Shown piece by piece: positions 17,161-26,390 of a DNA stretch of 33,914 nucleotides. How positions within the stretch are numbered: position 1 is the first letter of the stretch; each line of letters begins with the position of its first letter. Source of the DNA: an uncultured Methylococcaceae bacterium (GTDB taxonomy: Bacteria > Pseudomonadota > Gammaproteobacteria > Methylococcales > Methylomonadaceae); contig CAIPDT010000078.1 of the NCBI GenBank assembly GCA_903863905.1, positions 1 through 33,914 on the forward strand, given 5' to 3'. The position numbers and the translations under genes are program-made. The notes under the pieces were generated by a model that saw only the letters and a program-made list of their open reading frames with translations, had not been told where the DNA came from and did not search any database.

Positions 17161-17190
17161 CTTTACCCAAGGCTTAAGCCTTAGGTAAAG
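17161..17190. repeat. 30-bp near-perfect palindrome at the dcd 3' end
   Basis: CTTTACCCAAGGCTT (17161-17175) and AAGCCTTAGGTAAAG (17176-17190) are complementary except for one position, with no loop base. It spans the dcd stop codon between two convergent genes (ycgL and dcd). There is no strong T-run on either side, so it may act as a transcription barrier, an mRNA end stabiliser or a protein-binding site. Confidence 0.75.
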
Positions 17191-17740
17191 TAACGCCAGT
17201 TTGTCCTTGATATTTACCGCCTCTATCTTTATAAGACGTTTCGCAAACCTCATCGCCACCAAAAAAGAGCATTTGTGCAACCCCTTCATTCGCATATATT
17301 TTAGCGGGTAAGGTAGTAGTATTTGAAAACTCTAAAGTCACGTGCCCTTCCCATTCAGGCTCTAAAGGCGTGACATTAACGATAATACCGCAACGTGCAT
17401 ACGTTGATTTACCTAAACAAATCGTCAACACATCCCGAGGAATCCTAAAGAATTCTACAGTACGCGCTAAAGCAAACGAATTAGGGGGAATAATACACAC
17501 ATCCGATTTAACATCAACGAAGCTATTTGGATCAAAATTCTTAGGGTCAACAATGGCTGAGTTAATATTCGTAAAAATCTTAAACTCATCAGAACAACGA
17601 ACATCATAACCATAACTGGAAGTGCCGTAAGAAATCACTCGACCATGCTCCGAATCTCTGACCTGACCGCTTTCAAACGGCTCAATCATGCCTTGTTGTT
17701 CCGCCATACGGCGTATCCATTTGTCCGATTTAATGCTCAT
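17174..17740 (-). CDS. dcd: dCTP deaminase
   Basis: At 188 residues this has the family's usual length. SSYGYDVRC (41-49), KSTYAR (111-116) and the catalytic-site stretch VTLEFSN with E137 are present, followed by the C-terminal [10 protein letters not shown] that closes over nucleotide. The enzyme deaminates dCTP to dUTP, the main source of dUMP for thymidylate in many proteobacteria. It is downstream of mrp on the same strand (99 bp apart). Its stop lies inside a 30-bp palindrome. Confidence 0.96.
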   Translation of the reverse strand: MSIKSDKWIRRMAEQQGMIEPFESGQVRDSEHGRVISYGTSSYGYDVRCSDEFKIFTNINSAIVDPKNFDPNSFVDVKSDVCIIPPNSFALARTVEFFRIPRDVLTICLGKSTYARCGIIVNVTPLEPEWEGHVTLEFSNTTTLPAKIYANEGVAQMLFFGGDEVCETSYKDRGGKYQGQTGVTLPKA

Positions 17741-17839
17741 GAATTGTTAAATACCTAATATGATAAAGGGGGTAATTTTTACATAGAGTCGCAACGGGCA
17801 CAAGGCCCATGCAACATCCTATCCTGCAAGTACAACTTT

Positions 17840-18931
17840 TTATTTATTTTGAACCACAACATTAGCAAAACGTGCACTATAATCTTTGGGTCTTAAAGCC
17901 AGTTTTGCCGCCATTTTACGGGCTATTTCTTTATATAAAAGTGCAACCTTACCCTCAGGATCTTGTATTAATGTCGGCGTACCGGCATCCGCATTTTGAC
18001 GGATTGAAATTTCTAAGGGCAATGCACCTAAGAAATCAACCTTATTCTTTTCAGACATAGTAACGCCACCGCCCACGCCAAAAATAGCCTCTGCATGACC
18101 ACATTGACTGCAAATATGCATACTCATATTTTCAACAATACCTAAAACCGGCACATTGACTTTTGCAAACATCCCCAAACCTCTTTGGGCATCTAACAAA
18201 GCTATGTCTTGCGGTGTGGTCACAATCACCGCACCACTCACTGGAACTTGCTGCGCCAGCGTCAATTGGATATCACCTGTTCCGGGTGGTAAATCAATAA
18301 TCAAGTAATCTAAATCAACCCAATCGGTATCTCTTAACAGTTGTAACAACATATTCGTAACCATAGGGCCACGCCAAATCATCGGTTGATCAGGATCTAT
18401 TAAATAGCCTACCGAAATAGTTTGTAAACCATAAGCGACTTTAGGCAGCATGGATTTATTATCAACCGTCTCGGGACGACCGTATAAACCTAACATGGTA
18501 GGTACACTTGGCCCATAAATATCAGCATCCAAAATACCTACTTTGGCACCTTCTGCAATTAACGCGAGTGCCAAATTAACCGAGGTCGTTGATTTACCAA
18601 CGCCACCCTTGCCTGAAGCGACGGCAATAATATTCTTGATAGCCGGTTGAGGCTTTAAGTTTTGCTGTACCGCATGGGCAACTATTTTAACACTGATATC
18701 AACCATGACCTCAGTTACGCCGTCTAACGCACTGAGGTGATTAACCACCTGCTCTTTTAACCAGTCAAGCGTACTTTTTGCAGGATAGCCTAATTCTATG
18801 CGCACATAGACTCTTGATGCCTCAAGAATAATTTCTTTAACTGTCTTTGCAGTGATTAAATCGACCCCGTTATTAGGATCAATCAAGGTTTTTAAACAAT
18901 TCTCTATATCACTCTTTTCTAACAATGCCAT
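17840..18931 (-). CDS. mrp: Iron-sulfur cluster carrier protein Mrp/ApbC
   Basis: The 363-residue protein has an N-terminal MIP18-like (DUF59) domain (about 1-90) and a P-loop NTPase domain with the deviant Walker A GKGGVGKST (107-115), DLPPGTGD (213-220) and the cluster-binding CxxC at C274/C277 (CSQC). Mrp/ApbC proteins bind and hand over Fe-S clusters to target proteins in the cytoplasm. The start has a strong ribosome binding site (GGAAGGA, 3-4 nt from ATG). It is divergent from metG, a gene order common in gammaproteobacteria, and upstream of dcd. Confidence 0.95.
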   Translation of the reverse strand: MALLEKSDIENCLKTLIDPNNGVDLITAKTVKEIILEASRVYVRIELGYPAKSTLDWLKEQVVNHLSALDGVTEVMVDISVKIVAHAVQQNLKPQPAIKNIIAVASGKGGVGKSTTSVNLALALIAEGAKVGILDADIYGPSVPTMLGLYGRPETVDNKSMLPKVAYGLQTISVGYLIDPDQPMIWRGPMVTNMLLQLLRDTDWVDLDYLIIDLPPGTGDIQLTLAQQVPVSGAVIVTTPQDIALLDAQRGLGMFAKVNVPVLGIVENMSMHICSQCGHAEAIFGVGGGVTMSEKNKVDFLGALPLEISIRQNADAGTPTLIQDPEGKVALLYKEIARKMAAKLALRPKDYSARFANVVVQNK

Positions 18932-19046
18932 GATCCTTCCAAATTAAAACGTTTAGTGAACAAAACTTTTATAGTGAGCATTCTACAGTTTTTTTTATAA
19001 AATTCATTTTTTAGCACACCAGTATGCGGCGATAGCACGCATTTTA

Positions 19047-19055
19047 TGCGATAAT
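19047..19055 (+). promoter_or_regulatory. Extended -10 element of the metG promoter
   Basis: TGC-GATAAT (GATAAT at 19050-19055) is an extended -10 box about 40 bp before the metG ATG; no clear -35 is present, as often in extended promoters. A small dyad (CGCAT/ATGCG, 19038-19050) overlaps it. Confidence 0.5.
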
Positions 19056-19095
19056 CGCGCTATTATTTACTTCCGTATACCTTGATCTTTACACT

Positions 19096-21126
19096 ATGTC
19101 CGATAGAAAAATTTTAGTCACCAGCGCACTTCCTTATGCTAACGGCCCTATCCATTTAGGTCATTTAGTCGAGTATATACAAACCGATATTTGGGTTCGA
19201 TTTCAAAAACAACGTGGCGAACAATGCTACTTTGTCTGCGCTGATGATACCCACGGCACGCCCATCATGCTTAAAGCCGACCGCGATGGCATCACGCCAG
19301 AAGCCTTAATCGCACAAGTGGGTAAAGAACACTTAGCCGATTTTACTGAATTTGGTGTTGCCTTTGATAATTATCACAGCACCCATTCCGAAGAAAATAA
19401 AATATTTTCCTCTTTAATCTATACCCGCTTACGTGATGCCGGACATATTAGTTCACGCACGATTACTCAAGCCTTTGATCCTGTTAAAAACATGTTTTTA
19501 CCCGATCGCTTTATCAAAGGTGACTGCCCTAAATGCGGCGCAACTGAACAATACGGCGATGGCTGTGAAGTGTGTGGCGCCACCTATTCACCGACTGAAC
19601 TTAAAAATGCTGTTTCAGCCATTTCAGGTGAGAAACCCATTGAAAAAGATTCCCTACATTACTTCTTTAATTTGGCTGACTTTACTGACATGCTCACCGA
19701 TTGGACACGAGCGGGTCATTTACAACCTGAAGTGCGCAACAAATTAGCCGAATGGTTAGACGGTGGTTTACAGCAATGGGATATCTCCCGTGATGCACCC
19801 TATTTTGGCTTTGAAATACCTGATGCACCCGGTAAATATTTTTACGTTTGGTTAGATGCGCCGATTGGTTACATGGCCAGCTTTCAAAACCTCTGTACTA
19901 AACAAGGCATCAACTTCGAAGAATATTGGGCTAAAGACAGCACCACAGAACTCTACCATTTTATTGGTAAAGACATCATTTACTTCCACGCCTTATTTTG
20001 GCCTGCGATGTTAAATGGGGCTCAATTTAGAACCCCAACCGCTATTTTTGCGCATGGTTTCTTAACCGTTAATGGCGAAAAAATGTCTAAATCACGCGGC
20101 ACCTTTATTACGGCGCGGACGTATTTAGATCATTTAAACCCCGAATATCTACGCTATTACTTTGCCGCCAAACTCAGCGCCGGTGTGGATGATATCGACT
20201 TAAACTTTGAAGACTTTACCCAACGCGTTAACTCCGATCTCGTGGGTAAAGTGGTTAATATCGCGAGTCGTTGCAGTGGTTTCATTAATAAACGCTTCGC
20301 TAATACGTTATCAACACAATGCTCTGAAGCGGCTTTATTTCAAGAATTTGTTGACGCTAACACCACCATCGCAGCCTTCTATGAAGGGCGTGAGTTTGGT
20401 AAAGCCATGCGTGAAATTATGGCACTCGCGGATAAAGCCAACCAATATATCGATGAAAAGAAACCATGGTTAGTGGCTAAACAAGAAAACCAAGACGCCG
20501 AACTGCATGATATCTGCTCAGTCGGGATTAACTTATTCCGTTTATTAGCGGCTTATTTAAAACCCGTTATTCCGGCTTTAGCCACCGAAGCAGAATTATT
20601 CTTAAATATTGAATCACAAGCGTGGCCTGTTTCCACACAACCATTATTAGCGCATCAGGTTAATGATTTTAAACCCTTAATGACCCGTGTTGATACAGAC
20701 AAAATTGCTTTGATTGTTGAAGCGTCTAAAGAGAACTTAGAAAAGACCGCTTCGATTCCCCCAGTGGAAGTTAAAGAAAAACGCTTTGAACCCATTGCTG
20801 ACACCATCGATTTTAATGACTTTGCTAAACTAGATTTGCGCATCGCTAAGATTATTAAAGCGGAAGCCATCGAAGGTTCTGATAAATTATTAAACCTAAC
20901 GGTTGATATTGGTGATGAACTGAGAACTATCTTCGCAGGTATCAAATCAGCCTACGCCCCTGAAGATTTAGAAGGCAAATTAACCTTAGTGATTGCCAAC
21001 CTTGCGCCCAGAAAAATGCGCTTTGGTACCTCAGAAGGGATGGTGCTTGCAGCAGGCCCTGGCGATAAAGAAATTTGGATCTTAAGCCCAGAAGAAGGCG
21101 CTGTGGCTGGCATGCGAGTTAAATAA
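19096..21126 (+). CDS. metG: Methionyl-tRNA synthetase
   Basis: The 676-residue class I synthetase has the HIGH-type motif PIHLGH (18-23), a zinc knuckle with C144, C147, C157 and C160, and KMSKS at 329-333. A C-terminal OB-fold tRNA-binding domain (about 572-676) makes it the long dimeric form, nearly the same length as the E. coli enzyme. It charges tRNA-Met with methionine. The start codon has no visible Shine-Dalgarno, but the protein begins in the normal family position. It is a single-gene unit, divergent from mrp, ending at a strong terminator. Confidence 0.97.
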   Translation: MSDRKILVTSALPYANGPIHLGHLVEYIQTDIWVRFQKQRGEQCYFVCADDTHGTPIMLKADRDGITPEALIAQVGKEHLADFTEFGVAFDNYHSTHSEENKIFSSLIYTRLRDAGHISSRTITQAFDPVKNMFLPDRFIKGDCPKCGATEQYGDGCEVCGATYSPTELKNAVSAISGEKPIEKDSLHYFFNLADFTDMLTDWTRAGHLQPEVRNKLAEWLDGGLQQWDISRDAPYFGFEIPDAPGKYFYVWLDAPIGYMASFQNLCTKQGINFEEYWAKDSTTELYHFIGKDIIYFHALFWPAMLNGAQFRTPTAIFAHGFLTVNGEKMSKSRGTFITARTYLDHLNPEYLRYYFAAKLSAGVDDIDLNFEDFTQRVNSDLVGKVVNIASRCSGFINKRFANTLSTQCSEAALFQEFVDANTTIAAFYEGREFGKAMREIMALADKANQYIDEKKPWLVAKQENQDAELHDICSVGINLFRLLAAYLKPVIPALATEAELFLNIESQAWPVSTQPLLAHQVNDFKPLMTRVDTDKIALIVEASKENLEKTASIPPVEVKEKRFEPIADTIDFNDFAKLDLRIAKIIKAEAIEGSDKLLNLTVDIGDELRTIFAGIKSAYAPEDLEGKLTLVIANLAPRKMRFGTSEGMVLAAGPGDKEIWILSPEEGAVAGMRVK

Positions 21127-21136
21127 AACGAAAAAA

Positions 21137-21172
21137 CCCCAGTCTCTGCTTTAACAAAGACTGGGGGTTTTT
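21137..21172 (+). terminator. Rho-independent terminator after metG
   Basis: CCCCAGTCT (21137-21145) pairs with AGACTGGGG (21158-21166), a 9-bp GC-rich stem with a 12-base loop, then G and TTTTT. An A-run ahead of the left arm makes it usable in both directions, so it may also stop the minus-strand lipoprotein transcript. Confidence 0.93.
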
Positions 21173-21190
21173 AATGTTTTTTATTGCTTT

Positions 21191-21694
21191 TTATTTAGCT
21201 GGAGCTTCTTTAACTGCTTCAGTCTTTTGTTGCTCTTCTACTTTCACGTCTTCTGTTTTAACCGTTTCTGCGTCGGATTTCTCATCTTCTGCTTTTTCTT
21301 TTTGAGCTTTCTCAGACTCTGAAATCACAGCGGTATAACACTCCATCACACTTTCAGTATAATTAGCCCGCGCTTCTGCTAGATCTTTAGCCGAACCAAA
21401 ATCAGTTCGTAACTCTTCTAAAACTTTTTTAGGGTCTTCAGCCTTACTCAACGTTAACATTTTAGCGTAGCTACGATAAGACTTTAAACGCTCAGGATCC
21501 AAGGCAAAAACACCCGGCATGTTTTGAGCTGACGTATCAACTACACACTTCGCCATATGTTCTGGTGGTATTTTATAATCGTTTATATCTGTTTCTTTTT
21601 TCATTTCTTCCAATACAGCCTGCTCATATTGATTTTTATCAGCACATGCAGGAAGCAATAAAGCTGATAATGACAGGAGTAATATTTTTTTCAT
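21191..21694 (-). CDS. Predicted lipoprotein, unknown function
   Basis: The 167-residue product begins with a lipoprotein signal sequence, with LLPAC ending at Cys17, the likely lipidated residue (followed by Ala-Asp). The body (about 20-125) is helical and charged, with two further cysteines (CVVD and CYTA) that might bond in the periplasm. The last 35 residues are a low-complexity Glu/Lys/Ala/Thr tail. I do not recognise a family. Asp at the second position after Cys suggests possible retention in the inner membrane under the E. coli rule. It is 59 bp downstream of the plsC-like gene on the same strand and may be its co-transcribed end; metG's terminator lies beyond. Confidence 0.75.
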   Translation of the reverse strand: MKKILLLSLSALLLPACADKNQYEQAVLEEMKKETDINDYKIPPEHMAKCVVDTSAQNMPGVFALDPERLKSYRSYAKMLTLSKAEDPKKVLEELRTDFGSAKDLAEARANYTESVMECYTAVISESEKAQKEKAEDEKSDAETVKTEDVKVEEQQKTEAVKEAPAK

Positions 21695-21753
21695 GGTAAG
21701 TTACCGTTATTAGTGAGTTTTAATTTCGCAATATGCGTGTAGACTTTAAAATC

Positions 21754-22500
21754 TTAATCCATCTCTTTCATTGCTTGTCTAATCCAAGCTTCCGCTTCGG
21801 CATTGATATCGGCCGCCTTACGCCCTTGGGTTTCAATCATAGGGCCAATTTTTACTTTAATAACGCCTGGATATTTAAAAAAACTATAACGCGGCCAATA
21901 ATCACCGGCATTATGCGCAACAGGCGTCACAGGGAAACCAGACTTGTGCGCTAACATAGCCCCGCCAATATTAAACTTAAGGACATCCCTAACACCGGCA
22001 CGTGTGCCTTCAGGAAAAATTAATACCGATAAACCTTCGTTTAAATATCGGGTCCCTTGGGTCAGCAAAGATTTTAAAGACGAGCGTTGGTTTTTACGAT
22101 TAATCACAATCGATTTCAATGCCAACAATGACCATCCCCAAATAGGAAAATAAAGTAATTCGCGCTTAATCACCACAGAATGGGGTGGCAAAATATACCT
22201 TAAGGCCAGTGTTTCCCAAGCCGATTGATGATTGCTTAAAAAAATAGTCGGTTTTTCGGCATTAAGGTGTTCTAAGCCTTCCACTTCAAACGTCAAATGA
22301 CAAAAAACTTTGGCCATCCAACCTACCACAGCACACCATATATAACCAATCTTCCAGCGAACTTTAAAGGTTGTCACTAATCCTAAAAGAATCAACGCGC
22401 CTACAATAGTCGCCGTAAAAAAAATACCGATAAACAATAAGGTAGACCCTATATAATTTTTAGGTCTAAGGTCTTGCGATGATGTGTTGTGCTGCGTCAT
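21754..22500 (-). CDS. plsC: 1-acyl-sn-glycerol-3-phosphate acyltransferase (PlsC-type)
   Basis: From the ATG at 22500 the product is 248 residues. Two N-terminal hydrophobic segments (about 18-60) precede the acyltransferase domain with NHQSAWE (90-96) and FPEGTR (162-167). The first block has Glu where the textbook HX4D motif has Asp; this variant is known in proteobacterial members. The enzyme adds the second acyl chain to make phosphatidic acid at the inner membrane. The frame is open to a TTG at 22518, but the ATG has GAGAA at a sensible distance. The start overlaps the gmhB end by 35 bp, as in the glyQ-glyS-gmhB-plsC order of many gammaproteobacteria. Confidence 0.9.
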   Translation of the reverse strand: MTQHNTSSQDLRPKNYIGSTLLFIGIFFTATIVGALILLGLVTTFKVRWKIGYIWCAVVGWMAKVFCHLTFEVEGLEHLNAEKPTIFLSNHQSAWETLALRYILPPHSVVIKRELLYFPIWGWSLLALKSIVINRKNQRSSLKSLLTQGTRYLNEGLSVLIFPEGTRAGVRDVLKFNIGGAMLAHKSGFPVTPVAHNAGDYWPRYSFFKYPGVIKVKIGPMIETQGRKAADINAEAEAWIRQAMKEMD

Positions 22501-23002
22501 ATAAGTTCTCAAAAACAAGAAAATTTAAGTGTGGGTTATTCGCTAACGTCTCTAAACCATTACCTGTTTTAACTAAAACAGGCTCTGCGCCTACCGCCTC
22601 AGCGGCTTGCAAATCACGTATAGAATCACCAATAACAATAAGTCCAGACAAAGTAACATTAAAATCCTCTGCAAAGGCCTTCAATAATCCGGGTTTAGGT
22701 TTGCGGCAATCACACACACTATCAGGGCCGTGTGGGCAGTAATAAATAGCGGTAATTAGCCCGCCTTTTTCAGCCACTAAGCGGTGCATTTTTTCATGAA
22801 TCTGTTCCAGCATCGCTTCGTCATACAGACCTCTAGCGACACCGGATTGATTCGTTACCACAATCACTTTATAGCCATGCGCATTTAATAAAGCAATGGC
22901 TTCTAAACTGCCTTCAATAGGAATCCATTCGTCGGGATTTTTAATATAGGCATAGGCATCCTTATTAATAACCCCGTCACGATCTAATAAAATGTAACTC
23001 AT
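22466..23002 (-). CDS. gmhB: D-glycero-beta-D-manno-heptose 1,7-bisphosphate 7-phosphatase
   Basis: A HAD-superfamily phosphatase of 178 residues: nucleophile motif DRDGVIN (D7, D9), VVTNQSG (48-54), GDSIRD (125-130), and the zinc site C89, H91, C97, C99 (CPHGPDSVCDC) typical of GmhB. It removes a phosphate in the ADP-heptose pathway for the lipopolysaccharide inner core, so the cell should have heptose-containing LPS. It is 3 bp downstream of glyS and overlaps the acyltransferase gene. Confidence 0.95.
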   Translation of the reverse strand: MSYILLDRDGVINKDAYAYIKNPDEWIPIEGSLEAIALLNAHGYKVIVVTNQSGVARGLYDEAMLEQIHEKMHRLVAEKGGLITAIYYCPHGPDSVCDCRKPKPGLLKAFAEDFNVTLSGLIVIGDSIRDLQAAEAVGAEPVLVKTGNGLETLANNPHLNFLVFENLYDAAQHIIARP

Positions 23003-23005
23003 CGC

Positions 23006-25075
23006 TTAAGCTTGTAACTTAGAAATATCTGCACAGGTTAAAAATTGTTCAGATAATAAGTTTAATAAGGCCAAACGATTCGCCCGCAATTCAAGATCAT
23101 CCGTCATTACCATCACGTGATCAAAGAAGGCGTCAACTGGCCCTCTAAGTTGCGCTAAACGATTTAAGGTACCTTGATAATCATGTTGCGCCAATAAAGG
23201 TTGAATATCGGCCGCCGCTTGCGTGGCTAAGACTAATAACTCAATTTCTACGGCTTCAACCAAACTACCCACGGTACTTGAAGGCTGTGCTTCAGACTTT
23301 TTAAGGATATTGCGAATTCGTTTATTAGCCGCTGCCAAACTTTCTGACTCGGGTAATTGTCTAAAGGCTTTAACCGCCGCCAGACGCTGCATAAAGTCTA
23401 AAGGATCAACCGGTTTAACGGTAATAACGGCATCAAACTCATCCGCACTATAGCCTTTGTCTAAACAATAGCCTTTTAAACGATCAAAAATAAAATCCAG
23501 TACCGCACTTTGGGTCGCCGCTTTATCAAAGGTATGGGTAAACAACGCTAAAGAAAACGCCACCGCTTCAACAATATCTAAGGTTAAATCGTTTTCAATG
23601 AGGGTTCTTAAAATACCCAAAGCCGCGCGTCTTAACGCATAAGGATCTTTATCACCGGTAGGAATTAAACCGGCACTAAAAATACCCGCCAAAGTATCAA
23701 TCTTTTCAGCTAAGGCTAAGACTTGACCTATTTGACTGGGCGCCGTTGCACTGCCTGATTGCTTAGGGAAATACTGTTCTTCTAAGGCCCAAGCCACTTC
23801 AGAGGCTTCACCTTCAACTAAGGCATAATAACGCCCCATTAAGCCTTGTAAGTTACCAAACTCACCGACCATTTCAGTCATTAAATCTGTTTTTGCCAAC
23901 AGCGCCGCACGTTTAGCCCAGTCCACATTGGCATTTAAACGAGTCGCGATAAACTCAGACACCTGAATAACCCGTTGGGTCTTTTCAGAGACGGTACCTA
24001 GTTTTTCTTGAAAGACGATAGTCGATAGACTGTCTACTCGATCGGCCAAGGTTTTCTTTCTATCTTGTTTCCAAAAGAATTCAGCATCTGATAAACGCGG
24101 TGTGACGACCCGCTCATTACCTTGTTGAATCGATTCGGGTCGAGTACTTTCAATATTACTAAAGGTAATAAAATGCGCTAATAACCCCCCTTGTGCATTC
24201 TTAACCGGAAAGTATTTCTGGTTAGTTTGCATAGTGGTAATTAATACTTCAGCCGGCAATTCAAGAAAACGCGGATCAAAGCCACCGGTAATAGGCACCG
24301 GCCATTCGTTTAAAGCCGCAATTTCTTCTAATAAATCGTCTTCTATATGAGCAATCCCGCCCACTGCTGCTGCCGCCTTTTGAGCCGCTGCTTTAATGAT
24401 CTCTTTGCGGTTTTCAATATCTGCAATGATTTTACCTTGCGTCAACAACACGTACTCATACTCTTCCGGTTTATTAAGCGTCAACTGCTGAGGCGCATGA
24501 AAACGATGCCCTAAAGTCGTATTACCGGTCACTAAGCCTAAGATTTCAGTTTCAATAACCTGATCACCATACAATAAAACCGCCCAATGCACCGGTCTTA
24601 CAAATTCAGTATTAAAACTACCCCAACGCATTCTTTTAGCGATAGGCAAAGCCGCAATGCTTTGACGAATAATATCGGCAATTAACTGTTCAGTGGCTTG
24701 GCCTTTAACGACTTGGGTAAAAGACAACCACTCACCCTTATCGGTTTTTAAACGTGTTAACTGATCAAAAGTGGTACTACAACTGTTTGCAAAACTGACC
24801 GCGGCTTTACTGGGTTCTCCATCGGGCCCAAATGCCGCTTGTACTGTAGGACCGCGTTTTTCTACTGTTTTATCTGGTTGTGCTGTAGACAAGTTTTCAA
24901 TAAAAACCGCCAAACGCCGTGGCGTTGCATAAGCCTTACTGCCAGTAAAAGGAATGTCAGCCGTTTGTAAGCCTTTAACGATGCTGTCTAACAAGGCCTC
25001 ACTTAATTTAACTAATGTCTTTGGGGGTAACTCTTCAGAACCTAATTCGAATAATAAATGTTGACTGGTTGTCAT
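23006..25075 (-). CDS. glyS: Glycyl-tRNA synthetase beta subunit
   Basis: The 689-residue protein is the beta subunit of the bacterial alpha2beta2 glycyl-tRNA synthetase and has the normal length. The start LLFELGSEELPPK, the inner ATPRRLAVF, and MRWGSFNTEFVRPVHW are hallmark segments. The beta subunit binds tRNA-Gly through its C-terminal anticodon-binding (DALR-like) region. It begins 1 bp after the glyQ stop and ends 3 bp before gmhB, so the operon is tightly packed. Confidence 0.97.
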   Translation of the reverse strand: MTTSQHLLFELGSEELPPKTLVKLSEALLDSIVKGLQTADIPFTGSKAYATPRRLAVFIENLSTAQPDKTVEKRGPTVQAAFGPDGEPSKAAVSFANSCSTTFDQLTRLKTDKGEWLSFTQVVKGQATEQLIADIIRQSIAALPIAKRMRWGSFNTEFVRPVHWAVLLYGDQVIETEILGLVTGNTTLGHRFHAPQQLTLNKPEEYEYVLLTQGKIIADIENRKEIIKAAAQKAAAAVGGIAHIEDDLLEEIAALNEWPVPITGGFDPRFLELPAEVLITTMQTNQKYFPVKNAQGGLLAHFITFSNIESTRPESIQQGNERVVTPRLSDAEFFWKQDRKKTLADRVDSLSTIVFQEKLGTVSEKTQRVIQVSEFIATRLNANVDWAKRAALLAKTDLMTEMVGEFGNLQGLMGRYYALVEGEASEVAWALEEQYFPKQSGSATAPSQIGQVLALAEKIDTLAGIFSAGLIPTGDKDPYALRRAALGILRTLIENDLTLDIVEAVAFSLALFTHTFDKAATQSAVLDFIFDRLKGYCLDKGYSADEFDAVITVKPVDPLDFMQRLAAVKAFRQLPESESLAAANKRIRNILKKSEAQPSSTVGSLVEAVEIELLVLATQAAADIQPLLAQHDYQGTLNRLAQLRGPVDAFFDHVMVMTDDLELRANRLALLNLLSEQFLTCADISKLQA

Positions 25076-25076
25076 G

Positions 25077-25991
25077 TTATGCTCCTTGCTGATTCAACAT
25101 TGGAAAACCTAACGATTCACGACGCGCATAATACGCTTCTGCCACCGCTCTTGATAAGGTTCGCACTCTAAGAATGTAGCGTTGACGCTCGGTCACTGAA
25201 ATCGCATGACGCGCATCCAATAAATTAAACGTATGTGAGGCTTTTAAGACCATTTCGTAAGCGGGTAACGGCAAATTAAGTTCAATTAACTTTTGGCACT
25301 CTTGTTCATAGGTATTAAAGCATTGAAACAAAAACTCGACATTCGCATGCTCAAAGTTATAGGCCGACATCTCAACTTCATTTTGATGAAATACATCCCC
25401 ATACGTCACAACGCCTTGCGGGCCATGAGTCCACACCAAATCATATACACTCTTAACGCCTTGCAAATACATCGCAATACGTTCAAGACCATAGGTAATC
25501 TCACCACTGACCGGACGACATTCTAAACCGCCCACTTGTTGAAAATAGGTAAACTGGGTGACTTCCATCCCGTTTAACCACACCTCCCAACCCAAGCCCC
25601 AAGCACCCAGTGTCGGAGACTCCCAGTTATCTTCTACAAAACGGATATCATGTTCTAATAAGTCCAGCCCCAAATAACGTAAAGATCCTAAATACAACTC
25701 TTGAATATTATCAGGCGACGGTTTTAATAAAACCTGAAACTGATAGTAATGCTGTAAACGATTAGGGTTTTCACCAAAGCGACCATCGGTAGGACGACGA
25801 GAGGGCTGTACATAAGCGGTATTCCAAGGCTCTGGGCCAATAGCACGCAAAAAAGTTGCAGGGTGAAAAGTGCCAGCCCCAACCTCTAAATCTAATGGTT
25901 GTAATAAAATGCAACCCTGACTTGACCAATAGTCTTGTAATGCCAGGATAAGTCCCTGAAAAGTTGATGAATCATTGTTTCTAATCGACAC
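25077..25991 (-). CDS. glyQ: Glycyl-tRNA synthetase alpha subunit
   Basis: The 304-residue catalytic alpha subunit carries the class II synthetase fold. [13 protein letters not shown] at 9-21, [20 protein letters not shown] at about 27-46 and the [18 protein letters not shown] region are nearly invariant in GlyQ. It forms glycyl-adenylate and charges tRNA-Gly with GlyS. It heads the glyQ-glyS-gmhB-plsC operon; a -10 box and an inverted repeat lie about 35 bp upstream. Confidence 0.97.
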   Translation of the reverse strand: MSIRNNDSSTFQGLILALQDYWSSQGCILLQPLDLEVGAGTFHPATFLRAIGPEPWNTAYVQPSRRPTDGRFGENPNRLQHYYQFQVLLKPSPDNIQELYLGSLRYLGLDLLEHDIRFVEDNWESPTLGAWGLGWEVWLNGMEVTQFTYFQQVGGLECRPVSGEITYGLERIAMYLQGVKSVYDLVWTHGPQGVVTYGDVFHQNEVEMSAYNFEHANVEFLFQCFNTYEQECQKLIELNLPLPAYEMVLKASHTFNLLDARHAISVTERQRYILRVRTLSRAVAEAYYARRESLGFPMLNQQGA

Positions 25992-26003
25992 GGTATCTTC
26001 ACG

Positions 26004-26030
26004 TTAGGCAGTAAAAAGTGCCTAATTATA
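26004..26030 (-). promoter_or_regulatory. glyQ -10 box with an inverted repeat over the transcription start
   Basis: On the minus strand a perfect TATAAT (26030-26025) is followed directly by TTAGGCA-N8-TGCCTAA (26025-26004), whose arms are perfect 7-bp complements. Transcription should begin within the repeat. No good -35 was found. The repeat could be an operator or a hairpin at the mRNA's 5' end. Confidence 0.55.
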
Positions 26031-26390
26031 GCTTAAAAATGGTTTTATAGTAGGTTTAGGACGCACGCTAAATTGGCTTAAGCCCCTAATGACACTTTAT
26101 CTTTTATCAACTTGATTTATTACATCATGATAATTAAACGTTCCTATGTAGCAAAAAACCTTAATATTGTTGGTACCTGTTGAAGGCTATTCTGGTGCTT
26201 ATGTACTTCCATAGAAACCGATTATTTATCGCCAAAGAAGCGATTAAACTGCTCAACAACTAACCAATCGATTGCCCAAATCAAGTGTCATAATAAAGGC
26301 TTAATAAAACTAATCACGAAAAGTATTAAAGAATGTGTCGAATTTTATTACAATAACTCTAATAATTAGACCGTTTGAATAAAAACATTG
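26031..26390. other. Intergenic region between glyQ and the zeta-kinase gene
   Basis: This AT-rich 360-bp gap separates two divergent genes. I see no intact ORF, RNA gene or convincing promoter for the plus-strand gene. All frames are broken by stops; short open pieces around 26150-26290 might be the remains of a gene, but they resemble nothing I know. Confidence 0.4.

Noticed and set aside
17741-17839. Terminator between mrp and dcd
   Set aside because: A GGGC/GCCC hairpin occurs but is only 4 bp with no T-run; not strong enough to call.
26131-26330. Decayed gene between glyQ and the zeta-kinase gene
   Set aside because: Short open stretches exist in more than one frame but none resembles a known protein, so degeneration cannot be told from random sequence.
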